Notes: generated by a model from the letters alone, not told the origin. 64,000 nucleotides of DNA from DATKDF01 sp963752045 (GCA_963752045.1 CAVVWN010000008.1:1302001-1366000); one strand, 5' to 3'; counted from the stretch's first letter, positions 6,985-15,926 are shown. A program made the numbers and translations.

Positions 6985-7836
6985 TCACTTCTCGTACTTG
7001 TAGAAGCCGTGTCCCGTCTTCCGGCCGAGCTCGCCGGCCGCCACCATCCGTTTGAGCAGCGGGCAAGGCCGGTACTTCGGGTCGCCCAGCCCGTCGTGGA
7101 GCACGTTCATGATGGCCAGGCACACGTCGAGGCCGATGAAATCAGCGAGCGTCAGCGGCCCCATCGGGTGGTTCATGCCGAGCTTCATGACCTGGTCGAT
7201 CGCTTCGGCCGTGCCCACGCCTTCCATGAGCGCGTAGATCGCTTCGTTGATCATCGGCATCAGGATGCGGTTGGCGATGAAACCGGGATAGTCGGCGGCT
7301 TCGACCGGCGTCTTGCCGAGCGCCTTGCACAGGTCGACGGCGGTCGCCATCGACCCGTCCGTCGTCGCCTGGCCGCGGATGACCTCGACGAGCGTCATGA
7401 GCGGCACCGGGTTCATGAAGTGCATGCCGAGCACCTGGCCCGGTCGCTTCGTCGCGGCCCCAAGCGCGGTGATCGAGATGGACGACGTGTTGCTCGTGAT
7501 GATCACCTCGGGCCGGAGCAGGCCGTCGAGGGTGCCGAGGATCTGGCGCTTGACGTCGAGATCTTCGATGACGGCCTCGACGACGTAGTCGGTGTCGCCG
7601 AGCTCGTCGAGTGCCGGTACGGTGATCAGGCGGCCGAGCGCCGCGTCCCGATCCTCGGCCGAGAGCTTGCCCTTCTCGACGAACCTCGCCGTGCTCTTTT
7701 CGATGGTCTTGCGCGCACGGTCGAGCGCGGCTGGCGCCGCGTCGTGAAGCTTGACCGTGTAGCCCGATTGCGCGAAGACCTGGGCAATGCCGTTGCCCAT
7801 GGTGCCCGCACCAATGACGCCAACTGTCTTGATCAT
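6985..7836 (-). CDS. hbd: 3-hydroxyacyl-CoA (3-hydroxybutyryl-CoA) dehydrogenase
   Basis: NAD(P)-dependent interconversion of (S)-3-hydroxyacyl-CoA and 3-ketoacyl-CoA. ATG 7836 is preceded by GAGGAG and gives 283 residues, the normal size of stand-alone Hbd/PaaH. The Rossmann motif GAGTMG is at residues 10-15, SNTSS at about 115-119, and the catalytic His139 lies in GMHFMNPVPLM. The C-terminal domain carries NRILMPMINEAIYALMEGV and MGPLTLADFIGLD. It follows the thiolase on the same strand by 42 bp, so the pair probably performs consecutive beta-oxidation or butyrate/PHB-type steps. The direction of flux cannot be read from sequence. Confidence 0.95.
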   Translation of the reverse strand: MIKTVGVIGAGTMGNGIAQVFAQSGYTVKLHDAAPAALDRARKTIEKSTARFVEKGKLSAEDRDAALGRLITVPALDELGDTDYVVEAVIEDLDVKRQILGTLDGLLRPEVIITSNTSSISITALGAATKRPGQVLGMHFMNPVPLMTLVEVIRGQATTDGSMATAVDLCKALGKTPVEAADYPGFIANRILMPMINEAIYALMEGVGTAEAIDQVMKLGMNHPMGPLTLADFIGLDVCLAIMNVLHDGLGDPKYRPCPLLKRMVAAGELGRKTGHGFYKYEK

Positions 7837-7878
7837 AGGCTCCTCGTTACGGGGGCGTTCATCAAACACCCGGAGTGT

Positions 7879-9060
7879 TCAGAGCATCTCGACGGCTAGC
7901 GCCACGCCATTGCCGCCGCCGAGGCACAGCGTGGCGATACCGCGCTTGCCTCCAGTGCGCCGCAGGGCGTAGAGCAGCGTCGTCAGGACGCGGGCGCCGC
8001 TGGCACCGATCGGATGGCCGAGCGCGACCGCGCCGCCCTGCACGTTCACCTTCGCCGGGTCGAGGCCGAGCTCGCGCGTCACGGCGACGCCCTGGACGGC
8101 GAAGGCCTCGTTGAGCTCGACGAGATCCAGGTCCTGTGTCTTCCATCCAACCTTGGGCAGGAGTTTCCGGACCGCCTCAACCGGGGTCATCATCACGAGC
8201 TTCGGCTCGAGGCCCGAGGTGGCCTGGCCCACGACGCGGGCGATCGGCTTGAGGTCGAGCCTGGCCGCAACCTCGGCAGCCATCACGACGAGGGCCGCCG
8301 CGCCGTCGTTCACGCCGGGCGCGTTGCCGGCCGTGACCGTGCCGTCCTTCTTGAACGCCGGCTTGAGGCGCCCGAGCGATTCGGCCGACGTGTCCTCGCG
8401 AATCGGCTCGTCCTTGTCGATGACGACCGGGTCGCCCTTGCGCTGCGGGATCGACACGGGCAGGATTTCGTCCTTGAACCAGCCCTCGCGCGTGGCGTGC
8501 GCGGCGCGCCGGTGGCTCTCGACCGCGTACGCGTCCTGCTCCTCACGGGTCACCTTGTAGGTCTCTGAGACGTGCTCGCCGGTCAGGCCCATGTGGACGT
8601 CATGGAAGGAATCCCAGAGCCCGTCGAGGATCATCGAGTCGATGGCCTTGCCGTCACCCATGCGCAGGCCCTCGCGGACCCCCTTGAGCAGGTAAGGGCA
8701 GTTGCTCATCGACTCCATGCCGCCGGCCACCGCGATGTCGATGTCGCCCGTGGCGATGCCCTGCGCCGCCAGCATCACGGCTTTGAGGCCGGACCCGCAG
8801 ACCTTGTTGATGGTGAGGGCGCCCACGCCGTTGTCGAGGCCGCCTCTGAGCGCCGCCTGCCTGGCCGGGGCCTGGCCGAGCCCGGCCGAGACGACGTTGC
8901 CCATGAGGCACTCGTTGACGGTGGCCGGGTCGATGCCGGCACGCCGGACGGTTTCTCTCACGACTAGCGCGCCCAGATCGGTGGCCGACAGATTCTTGAG
9001 GCCGCCGAGGAACTTGCCCGTCGGCGTTCTCACGGCGCTGACGATGACGCTTTCACGCAT
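7879..9060 (-). CDS. Acetyl-CoA C-acyltransferase (thiolase)
   Basis: A biosynthetic-type thiolase that condenses two acetyl-CoA or cleaves 3-ketoacyl-CoA. ATG 9060 with AGGAG upstream gives 393 residues, the typical length. The nucleophilic Cys88 lies in NKVCGSGLKAV, the catalytic His349 in GGAVALGHPIGASGAR, and the second Cys379 in CLGGGNG; NEAFAVQ is also present. It is co-directional with the downstream hydroxyacyl-CoA dehydrogenase and probably co-transcribed with it. The open frame extends upstream to 9309, but that extension lacks family similarity and overlaps the dciA-like gene. Confidence 0.95.
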   Translation of the reverse strand: MRESVIVSAVRTPTGKFLGGLKNLSATDLGALVVRETVRRAGIDPATVNECLMGNVVSAGLGQAPARQAALRGGLDNGVGALTINKVCGSGLKAVMLAAQGIATGDIDIAVAGGMESMSNCPYLLKGVREGLRMGDGKAIDSMILDGLWDSFHDVHMGLTGEHVSETYKVTREEQDAYAVESHRRAAHATREGWFKDEILPVSIPQRKGDPVVIDKDEPIREDTSAESLGRLKPAFKKDGTVTAGNAPGVNDGAAALVVMAAEVAARLDLKPIARVVGQATSGLEPKLVMMTPVEAVRKLLPKVGWKTQDLDLVELNEAFAVQGVAVTRELGLDPAKVNVQGGAVALGHPIGASGARVLTTLLYALRRTGGKRGIATLCLGGGNGVALAVEML

Positions 9061-9098
9061 GAATGGCTCCTGTCCTGACGAGCCGGGCGGCGCCCGGC

Positions 9099-9389
9099 CT
9101 AAGACTTTTCCTTTGACTCGACGACGAGCGCTCGCACGACCCCCGGTCCGAGCAACTGCCGCATCCGGTCGACGATGACGGACTTGCTGCGCGCGATCTC
9201 CCGCCGCCACGTCTCGGATCGGGCCTGCACGCGCAGGACGCCGTCGCCGGTCCACGCGACGGCCGCGGCCCGGTCCAGGCCCGGTCCAGCCGCGATCCGC
9301 CACGCGCACGCGATCTTCTCCGGCGTGTTGGGCTGGGTGGCGAGGAGATCCCGCATCACGGTCGTCGCCGTCGATCGGAGGGCCTGCAT
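9099..9389 (-). CDS. DciA-like protein (DUF721)
   Basis: A 96-residue protein resembling DUF721/DciA, the family shown to help load the replicative helicase DnaB in bacteria lacking DnaC or DnaI. Typical features are the N-terminal helix (ALRSTATTVMRDLL), the W-x-IAAG segment (CAWRIAAGPGL), and the later GVLRVQARSETWRREIARSK followed by LGPGVVRALVV. ATG 9389 has AGGTGA eight bases upstream; GTG 9401 is an alternative. It lies 38 bp upstream of the thiolase start and divergently from maf. The family assignment is moderately secure; the helicase-loading role is inherited from the family. Confidence 0.75.
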   Translation of the reverse strand: MQALRSTATTVMRDLLATQPNTPEKIACAWRIAAGPGLDRAAAVAWTGDGVLRVQARSETWRREIARSKSVIVDRMRQLLGPGVVRALVVESKEKS

Positions 9390-9469
9390 GACGGATGTCA
9401 CCTGGTCGGACGGATCAGCGGTTGGCGCAGCGCGAGACCGTCGATCCCCGCGAGTGTATCATCCGATCG

Positions 9470-10033
9470 ATGCCACTCGTCCTGGCTTCCGCCTCTCCGC
9501 GGCGCCGCGAACTGCTCGCCTCGGCCGGCCTCGCGTTCGAGGTGCATCCTGCCGATGTGGACGAATCGCCACTCGAGGGCGAGGAGCCGGCCGCCTGCAT
9601 CGAACGCGTCACGCGTGCCAAGGCGGCCTCGGTGGCCTCGCGGCGCCCGGAGTCGACGGTCATCGCCGCCGACACGGGCGTGCTTGTCGACGGAGTGATG
9701 CTCGGCAAGCCCTCCGACGCGACCGACGCCCGCCGGATGCTGCGGCTGCTCTCCGGGCGCGCCCATGAGGTCTGGACCGGTGTGGCCGTGGCCCGAGGCG
9801 ACCGCGTCCGGTACGCGCTCGAGCGGACGACGGTCTGGATGAACCAGCTCTCGGAAGCCGACGTGAACTGGTATGTTGAGAGTGGTGAGCCGTTCGACAA
9901 GGCGGGCGGCTACGCGATTCAGGGGCTGGCCTCGCGGTTCATTCCCAGAATCGAGGGGTCGTGGTCGAACGTGGTCGGCCTTCCGGTGGCAACGGTCTTG
10001 CAAATCCTCGGTGAGGTCGGCGATGGCGGTTGA
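9470..10033 (+). CDS. maf: Maf-type nucleoside triphosphate pyrophosphatase
   Basis: House-cleaning dTTP/UTP pyrophosphatase of the Maf family. The hallmark SASPRRRELL sits at residues 6-15, and the conserved acidic and lysine positions follow in ERVTRAKA, VIAADTGVLVDGVMLGKP, the GRAHEVWTGV motif and KAGGYAIQGLASRFI. Start ATG 9470 gives 187 residues, a typical length; an in-frame extension back to 9395 overlaps the dciA-like promoter region. It is followed 48 bp downstream by ccmE. Whether this member prefers dTTP/UTP or modified nucleotides cannot be told from sequence. Confidence 0.93.
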   Translation: MPLVLASASPRRRELLASAGLAFEVHPADVDESPLEGEEPAACIERVTRAKAASVASRRPESTVIAADTGVLVDGVMLGKPSDATDARRMLRLLSGRAHEVWTGVAVARGDRVRYALERTTVWMNQLSEADVNWYVESGEPFDKAGGYAIQGLASRFIPRIEGSWSNVVGLPVATVLQILGEVGDGG

Positions 10034-10081
10034 TTCGCGGCGGAATACCGCCGTATTCTGAGAGGGTTACGGAGCTGTCCC

Positions 10082-10489
10082 ATGTCAAAAACCACCGCCC
10101 GTGCGGTTTTTTCCGCGGTTGTAATCGGAGGCGCGCTCACGTTGCTGCTCGCCATGACGGTTCGTGAGAGCGCGGCCTACTACAAGCACGTGGACGAAGT
10201 GATGACCAGTCCCGAGCAGTGGTACGGCAAGAAGCTGAAGCTCCACGGATTTGCCGAGGGCGTGATGCGCAGGACCGACTCGCTCGAGTACCGGTTCCAG
10301 GTAACGTCCGGCGACCACACCGTGACCGCCAGCTACACCGGCATCGTGCCCGACACCTTCAAGGACGGTTCCGAAGTCGTGCTCGACGGCCAGCTGGGGC
10401 CTGACGGCTTCCACGCGAGCAACATCATGGCCAAGTGTCCTTCCAAGTACGAGGCCGCCGAGGCATCGCCAACCGGACCCGGTCGCTAA
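10082..10489 (+). CDS. ccmE: Cytochrome c maturation heme chaperone CcmE (Cys type)
   Basis: Periplasmic heme chaperone that accepts heme from CcmABCD and hands it to CcmF/H. It has 135 residues with an N-terminal membrane anchor (about 8-25) and an OB-fold domain. In Escherichia coli heme is bound covalently by His in an HxxxY motif; here the motif is CPSKY (Cys119, Tyr123), the CxxxY variant known from some archaea and non-proteobacterial diderms. First gene of the ccm operon, with GGAG before ATG 10082 and only 4 bp to the next start. Confidence 0.93.
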   Translation: MSKTTARAVFSAVVIGGALTLLLAMTVRESAAYYKHVDEVMTSPEQWYGKKLKLHGFAEGVMRRTDSLEYRFQVTSGDHTVTASYTGIVPDTFKDGSEVVLDGQLGPDGFHASNIMAKCPSKYEAAEASPTGPGR

Positions 10490-10493
10490 CCGC

Positions 10494-12971
10494 ATGTCAG
10501 CCCTGGGAACGTTCATCATCCTGGCGGCGTTCGTCATCGCCAGCGGGGCGTTTGCCGCCTCGGTGGTTGGCGCGCGGCGCGGGCGGTCGACGCTTGTCGA
10601 AGGCGGCATCGGTCTGTTCCACGCGGTCACGGCGCTCATGCTGGTGGCCTCGGCCATCATCGTTCACGCGTTCGTGGTGAACGACTATTCGATCCGCTAC
10701 GTTCAGCGGTACTCGGACAGCGCGCAGCCGCTGTTCTACAAGCTCGCGTCGTACTGGGGTGGGCTCGACGGGTCGCTCCTGTTCTGGGTCGCCTTGCTCG
10801 GCATCTTCGGCAGCCTGGCCGTGCACGTCAACCGCGAGCGGCAGCGCCTGTTGATTCCCTGGGTGGTGGCGACGATTGCCGCGGTCGAGATGTTCTTTCT
10901 CTTCCTGCTCTCGATCCACAACAACCCGTTCGAGACGTACCTCACGCAGGCACCCGCAACCGGCGCCGGGCTCAACCCGCTCCTTCAGAACTTCTACATG
11001 GCGATTCACCCGCCGTTGCTCTACCTGGGCTTCGTCGGCATGACCATCCCGTTCGCCTTCGGGATCGCCGCACTCGCCACCGGACAGCTCGACGACTCGT
11101 GGCTTCGCGCCATCCGCCGCTGGACGATGACGGCGTGGCTCTTCCTCACGGTGGGCCTCGCGCTCGGCGCGCTCTGGGCCTACGAGGAGCTCGGCTGGGG
11201 CGGCTACTGGGGCTGGGACCCTGTCGAGAACGCGGGGCTGCTGCCGTGGTTCACGGCCACCGCGCTGCTGCACTCGGTGATGGTGCAGGAACGACGGGGC
11301 ATGCTGAAGGTCTGGAACGTATCGCTCGTCATCGTCACCTTCTTCCTGACGATTTTCGGGACGTTCATGACGCGCTCCGGCATCGTGCAGTCGGTGCATG
11401 CCTTCGGCGAGGACCGCGAGCTCGCGCTCATGTTCACCGGATTCATGGTGCTCTTCCTCACGGTGAGCTTCGGCCTGGTCGTCTACCGGATGCCGCTCCT
11501 GCGGGCGCGCAACGAGCTCGACTCGTGGGCCTCGAAGGAAGCGGCGTTCCTGGCCAATAACTGGATCCTGCTCTTCTCGGCCTTCTTCGTGCTGTTCGCC
11601 ACGATGTTCCCGACGCTGAGTGAGGCCGTCACGGGCGAGCGGCTGACGATGGGGCCGCCGTTCTTCAACCAGTGGATGACGCCGGTCGGGCTCGCGCTGC
11701 TGTTTCTCACGGGCGTCGGGCCGCTGCTCGCGTGGCGCAAGTCGACGCTCGGCAACATGCGGCAGCAGTTTCTGTGGCCGCTCGGCTCGGCCCTGGCCGT
11801 CGTGCTGGGGCTTCGCGCGCTCGGCGTGGAGATCTGGGCGGCGGGGCTGTGCTTCGGGCTGTGCACCTTCGTCGGGGTGACGATTCTGCAGGAGTTCGTC
11901 CGCGGGGCGCGCGTGCGGCAGAAGGCCACCGAGACGGATCTGTTCACGGCGCTCATCGGCCTATTCGCCCGGTCGAAACGGCGGTATGGCGGCTATGTCG
12001 TCCACCTGGGCATCGTGCTCATCTTCCTGGGTTTTGCCGGCGGCGAATTCGAGCGCGAGGAGCAGGTGCTGCTCGCGCAGCGGCAGAACATCACCGTCGA
12101 CGACTACACGGTGACGTTCCACGCCCTTCACGTCACGCAGGACGCCCAGAAGCAGATGGTGACGGCCGAAGTCAGCGTCGAGCGCGACGGCAACGCGCTC
12201 GGGCGGCTGTATCCGGCGCGCTGGTTCTACGCCGGCCGGGAAGAGGAGCCCACGACGGAAGTGGCTCTTCGGCGCGGCGCCCGGGGCGACCTGTACATCG
12301 TGCTTGCGGCCTACGACGTCCAGGCGCAGACGGCGACGCTCCTCGTGAAGGTCAACCCGCTCATCAACTGGATCTGGATGGGCGTGGGCATCTTGGTGCT
12401 CGGCACGGGCATCGCGCTTCTGCCCGAGCGGGCGTTTGCGTTTGCGGCCGGTCGCGTGCCGGAAGGCGCGGTCACGGCCTCGCTCGTGCTGTTGATGCTC
12501 CTCGGCGCCGGCGTGAGCCAGGCCCGCGCGCAGCATGTCGAACAGCCGCAGGCAGCGTCGCCCGTGCCCACGAGCCAGCTCGAACGCGACCTGCAGACCC
12601 ACATCGTGTGCATGTGCGGCACGTGCGGGCGCAAGCGCGTGGGCGAGTGTACGTGCGGCGTGGCGGCCGGGCAGCGTGACGAGATCGCAAGCCTCGTGGC
12701 GGAGGGGAAGACCTTCGACGAAGTCGTCGACTACTTCGTGGCGAAGTACGGCAGCCAGGAAGTCCTGGCGGCGCCGATAGACGAGGGCTTCAACCGGCTG
12801 GCCTGGGCGTTCCCGTACCTGACGGGGCTGGCCGGCATCGTGCTCGTCGGCGGTGTGGCCGTCCGGTGGTCCCGCCGGTCTCCAGCCCGGATCGACGCTG
12901 AGACGCCGCAGTCGCCCCGGGACGCCGAACTCGAGAGCAAACTGGATGACGCGCTCCGCGACCTCGACTGA
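10494..12971 (+). CDS. ccmF: CcmF-CcmH fusion, heme lyase of cytochrome c maturation
   Basis: An 825-residue polytopic protein joining two system I heme-ligation subunits. Residues 1 to about 645 are CcmF: many membrane segments, a conserved HPPLLY (172-177) and the tryptophan-rich WWD motif GWGGYWGWDPVENAGLLPWF (234-253). From about 660 a second signal-like hydrophobic segment ending in ARAQ leads into a CcmH/CycL domain with QLERDLQTHIVCMCGTCG. Its cysteines are 706, 708, 711, 719 and 721, where canonical CcmH has one LRCxxC pair. A last membrane segment at about 775-790 anchors the C-terminus. CcmF transfers heme to apocytochrome and CcmH handles the apocytochrome thiols. There is no frame irregularity at the junction, so the fusion looks genuine. 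Confidence 0.93.
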   Translation: MSALGTFIILAAFVIASGAFAASVVGARRGRSTLVEGGIGLFHAVTALMLVASAIIVHAFVVNDYSIRYVQRYSDSAQPLFYKLASYWGGLDGSLLFWVALLGIFGSLAVHVNRERQRLLIPWVVATIAAVEMFFLFLLSIHNNPFETYLTQAPATGAGLNPLLQNFYMAIHPPLLYLGFVGMTIPFAFGIAALATGQLDDSWLRAIRRWTMTAWLFLTVGLALGALWAYEELGWGGYWGWDPVENAGLLPWFTATALLHSVMVQERRGMLKVWNVSLVIVTFFLTIFGTFMTRSGIVQSVHAFGEDRELALMFTGFMVLFLTVSFGLVVYRMPLLRARNELDSWASKEAAFLANNWILLFSAFFVLFATMFPTLSEAVTGERLTMGPPFFNQWMTPVGLALLFLTGVGPLLAWRKSTLGNMRQQFLWPLGSALAVVLGLRALGVEIWAAGLCFGLCTFVGVTILQEFVRGARVRQKATETDLFTALIGLFARSKRRYGGYVVHLGIVLIFLGFAGGEFEREEQVLLAQRQNITVDDYTVTFHALHVTQDAQKQMVTAEVSVERDGNALGRLYPARWFYAGREEEPTTEVALRRGARGDLYIVLAAYDVQAQTATLLVKVNPLINWIWMGVGILVLGTGIALLPERAFAFAAGRVPEGAVTASLVLLMLLGAGVSQARAQHVEQPQAASPVPTSQLERDLQTHIVCMCGTCGRKRVGECTCGVAAGQRDEIASLVAEGKTFDEVVDYFVAKYGSQEVLAAPIDEGFNRLAWAFPYLTGLAGIVLVGGVAVRWSRRSPARIDAETPQSPRDAELESKLDDALRDLD

Positions 12972-13503
12972 CCGGCCGGTTGGCCGCCCCGATTCAGGTT
13001 TCCGGCCCTGGCATTTCTACATCCTGCTGTCGATGGCCGGCGCGACGGGCGCCGTGATGCTGGCCCGTGACACCCATCCGGCGGCGCTCCTGCTGCTGAG
13101 CAGCGCGGTGGTGTCAGCCGGCCTCGTGGGCCTCGCCCTGCACTACGCGCTCGGCGGGTTCTTCGGGTTGGCGGTGCGCGACCGCGAACCCCTTGCCGAG
13201 AGCGACCGTGAGGCGCTCGCGCGCGAAAAACTGCTGACGCTTCGCTCGATCAAGGAGCTCGAGTTCGACCGCGAGATGGGCAAAGTCAGCGAGGCGGACT
13301 ACGAGGACATGGCCGGGCGTCTCCGGGCGCGGGCGATGGCCCTCATCGAAGAACTCGAGCGGCAGCCAGCGCCAGGCCCGAAGCGGCAGAAGGCGCCTGA
13401 AGTCGAGCCGGGCACGTGCCGCCAGTGCGGCACGGCAAACGACGGCGACGCGCGGTTCTGCAAGAACTGCGGCACGGCGCTCGGCCGGGAGGGACGCGCA
13501 TGA
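12946..13503 (+). CDS. Membrane protein with C-terminal zinc ribbon, ccm operon
   Basis: A 185-residue accessory protein of unknown function inside the ccm operon. Two membrane segments (about 26-42 and 47-70) are followed by a charged helical stretch (SDREALAREKLLTLRSIKELEFDREMGKVSEADYEDMAGRL region, 86-126) and a C-terminal double-Cys zinc ribbon, CRQCGTANDGDARFCKNCG. The helical part recalls the CcmI/short-SHOCT-like segments found beside ccmH genes. Its start at ATG 12946 overlaps the ccmF-H stop by 26 bp, and its own stop overlaps the next start as ATGA. Co-expression with cytochrome c maturation is likely; a CcmI-like chaperone role is only a guess. Confidence 0.8.
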   Translation: MTRSATSTDRPVGRPDSGFRPWHFYILLSMAGATGAVMLARDTHPAALLLLSSAVVSAGLVGLALHYALGGFFGLAVRDREPLAESDREALAREKLLTLRSIKELEFDREMGKVSEADYEDMAGRLRARAMALIEELERQPAPGPKRQKAPEVEPGTCRQCGTANDGDARFCKNCGTALGREGRA

Positions 13504-14537
13504 GCCGCCTGGCCCGCGTGAGCGTTCTCGCGCTCGTCGCGCTCGTGGCCGCCGCGGCCGGCGCCCTTGCGCAGACGGGCATGCCGAGCCCGAAAGAAAT
13601 GTCCGGCGTGCCGCTGCCGATGCCCGACGCGCCGGCGGGAACCGTGTCGGTGCGCGTCATCCGCGGCAGCTTCGACACGAACCTCCAGGGCGTATCTGTC
13701 GAGTTCATGATCGACGGCGAGCCGAAGACGGTGGTGACTGATGCCGAGGGGCGAGCCGAAGTGAGCGGCCTGCGACCAGGCGCCGTCGTGCAGGCTGTCG
13801 CCGTGGTCGACGGTGAGCGGCTCGAGACACAGCGCATCACCATGGCTTCATCGGGCGTCCGCGTGATGCTGGTCGCGACCGATGCCGAGGCGGACGCCGG
13901 CGCGGCGGCCGCGGCCGGCGCGCCGGCTGAGCCTGGAATCGTCACGCTCGGACGGGCATCGCGCGTCGTCGCGGAAATGCAGGAGGATCGGCTCACGTTC
14001 TTCTACATTCTCGACCTCGTCAATCCGGCGTCGACACCGGTCGACACGGGCGGGCCGTTAATCTTCGAACTTCCGGCCGAGGCGAGGGGCACGACGGTGC
14101 TCGAGGGCTCCACGCCGCAGGCGCTGGCCAACGGGCCGCGCGTCACCGTAACCGGGCCGTTCGCACCCGGTACGACGTCCTTCCAGGTGGCGTACGAACT
14201 GCCGTACAGCGGCCCGACCGCGCGGATCGAGCAGGTGTGGCCGGCGGCCCTCGAGCAGTTGAATCTGCTCGTTGTCCAGATCGGAGGGCTGACGGTGCGT
14301 TCGCCGCAGCTCGCGTCGATGCGCGATGTCCTCGACCAGGGGCAGCCGCTCATCGTCGGGAATGGGCCGGCGATTGCCGCCGGAGCGGCGCTCGTGCTCG
14401 AGATCGACGGCCTTCCGTACCACCCCGTGTGGCCTCGGAACACGGCGCTCGCGCTTGCGGTGGCGATTACGGCTGCGGGCCTCTGGGCTGCGTTCGTCCC
14501 GGGGGGCCGGCCCGAACGGCGCCAGCGCCGTGCCTGA
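13500..14537 (+). CDS. Secreted/membrane-anchored protein with carboxypeptidase-regulatory-like domain, ccm operon
   Basis: A 345-residue exported protein. The signal peptide (VSVLALVALVAAAAGALAQ) is followed by a beta-rich domain resembling carboxypeptidase regulatory/Ig-like folds (TVSVRVIRGSFDTNLQGVSV through VVTDAEGRAEVSGLRPGA), a second beta-rich region at about 145-300, and a C-terminal membrane anchor (ALALAVAITAAGLWAAFVPG) with an Arg-rich tail. It is linked by ATGA overlaps to the zinc-ribbon gene upstream and overlaps the ccmA-type start downstream, so it should be co-translated with the ccm genes. No direct function is known; it may be a periplasmic partner of the maturation complex. 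Confidence 0.8.
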   Translation: MSRLARVSVLALVALVAAAAGALAQTGMPSPKEMSGVPLPMPDAPAGTVSVRVIRGSFDTNLQGVSVEFMIDGEPKTVVTDAEGRAEVSGLRPGAVVQAVAVVDGERLETQRITMASSGVRVMLVATDAEADAGAAAAAGAPAEPGIVTLGRASRVVAEMQEDRLTFFYILDLVNPASTPVDTGGPLIFELPAEARGTTVLEGSTPQALANGPRVTVTGPFAPGTTSFQVAYELPYSGPTARIEQVWPAALEQLNLLVVQIGGLTVRSPQLASMRDVLDQGQPLIVGNGPAIAAGAALVLEIDGLPYHPVWPRNTALALAVAITAAGLWAAFVPGGRPERRQRRA

Positions 14538-15255
14538 GCGGGTGCCGCTCGACTTCGATCGCGTCGACGTGGCCAGCGTCTCACGGCGGTACGGGCGCCG
14601 CCGGGCTCTGGTTCGCGCGAACCTCACGTTCACGGCCGGAGAGATCGCCGGTCTTTTCGGGCCGAATGGTGCCGGCAAGTCCACACTGCTCGGCATCCTG
14701 TCCACGCTCACGGCACCCTCGGAAGGTGAGGTGCGCTACGGCGGCCGCACCGCCTCTGAACTTGGCGACCGGTTGCGGGCGCGCATCGGCGTGCTGGGCC
14801 ACGACCTGTATCTCTACGGTGATCTCACGGCGCGCGAGAACCTGGCGTTCTTCGGGCGCCTGTACCGGCTGCCGGATCTCGAGGCTCGCGTCGAGCGTGG
14901 GTTGGCCGACGCTCGGCTGACGGACCGCGCCGACGACCGCGCCGCGTCCTTTTCGCGGGGCCTGCGGCAGCGGCTCGCGCTCGCCCGTGCGCTCCTGCAC
15001 GACCCCTGCCTCGTGCTGCTCGATGAGCCATTCACCGGCCTCGACGATGACTCGGTGAGATGGCTGGTAGGGCGCCTGCGGACACTTCAGGCGGCCGGGA
15101 CGATCGTGGTGATGGCCACCCACGATTTCGAGTCGGCCGACGGCCTGGTCGACAGGCCCGTGTGCCTGCGCGACGGCCGGGCCCGTCTGCTCGGTCCCGG
15201 CAGCGGCCGCATTCGGGACCGCTATCGCGCGGCGCTCGCCGAGGACTGGTCGTGA
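14530..15255 (+). CDS. ccmA: Heme exporter ATP-binding protein CcmA
   Basis: ABC-type ATPase of the CcmABCD complex, which releases holo-CcmE from CcmC. The 241-residue call starts at GTG 14530 (GTG 14542 also possible). Walker A GPNGAGKST, Q-loop region, signature SFSRGLRQRLALARAL (a relaxed LSGGQ-type C motif), Walker B LVLLDEPF and the switch His in MATHD are all present. The start overlaps the upstream stop by 8 bp and the stop overlaps ccmB as GTGA. The assignment as CcmA rather than another ABC-2 ATPase rests mainly on its position directly before ccmB and ccmC. Confidence 0.9.
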   Translation: MPERVPLDFDRVDVASVSRRYGRRRALVRANLTFTAGEIAGLFGPNGAGKSTLLGILSTLTAPSEGEVRYGGRTASELGDRLRARIGVLGHDLYLYGDLTARENLAFFGRLYRLPDLEARVERGLADARLTDRADDRAASFSRGLRQRLALARALLHDPCLVLLDEPFTGLDDDSVRWLVGRLRTLQAAGTIVVMATHDFESADGLVDRPVCLRDGRARLLGPGSGRIRDRYRAALAEDWS

Positions 15256-15926
15256 CCGACGCCCTGCGGTCAGCCTGGCTCGTGGCTGCCAAGGACTTGC
15301 GCGTCGAGCTGCGCAGCCGCGAGCTCATCTACACGACCCTGTTCTTCGCCGTCGCCTGCGTGCTCGTGTTTGCGTTCGCCTTCGGAACGCCGACCGAGGA
15401 GACGGCCGCCGGCGTGCTCTGGGTCACCGTCACGTTCTCCGGCACGGTGGCACTCGGCCGCACCTTCGAGCGGGAACGGCAGGGCGAGACGCTGCGCGCG
15501 CTGCTTCTGTCTCCGTCTGAGCGCGGGGCAATCTACCTCGGCAAGCTTCTGGGCCTGATGGTGCTGATGACGGGCATCCAGATCGTGCTCGTACCGGTAG
15601 TGGCGCTCTTCTTCAGCGCCCCGATCGGGCGGGCGCCGCTGCTGCTCGCGGCGCTGCTCGTCATGGGCACGCTCGGGTTTGCCGCCGTCGGCACCCTGTT
15701 CTCGGCGATGCTCTCGCGGGTTCACTCCCGGGACATCCTGCTGCCGGTTCTGCTCTATCCCATTACCGTGCCCGTCGTCATCGCAGGTGTCGAGGGCACG
15801 GCTGCGCTCTTCGCGCCCGAGCCGAGCTTTGCCATGGCCGAAACCTGGCTCTCGATGCTGGTATTCTTTGACGCGGTTTTCGTCACGCTCGCACTCTGGA
15901 CGTTCGGCCCCGTGATGGGCGAATGA
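15252..15926 (+). CDS. ccmB: Heme exporter membrane protein CcmB
   Basis: Integral membrane subunit of CcmABCD. It has 224 residues from GTG 15252 and six hydrophobic segments. The family pattern of an N-terminal amphipathic region (AWLVAAKDLRVELRSRE), the conserved FERERQGETLRALLLSPSERGAIYLGK loop and the RVHSRDILLPVLLYPITVPVVIAG segment is clear. The GTGA overlap with ccmA and ATGA overlap with ccmC indicate translational coupling. Confidence 0.95.
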   Translation: MTDALRSAWLVAAKDLRVELRSRELIYTTLFFAVACVLVFAFAFGTPTEETAAGVLWVTVTFSGTVALGRTFERERQGETLRALLLSPSERGAIYLGKLLGLMVLMTGIQIVLVPVVALFFSAPIGRAPLLLAALLVMGTLGFAAVGTLFSAMLSRVHSRDILLPVLLYPITVPVVIAGVEGTAALFAPEPSFAMAETWLSMLVFFDAVFVTLALWTFGPVMGE

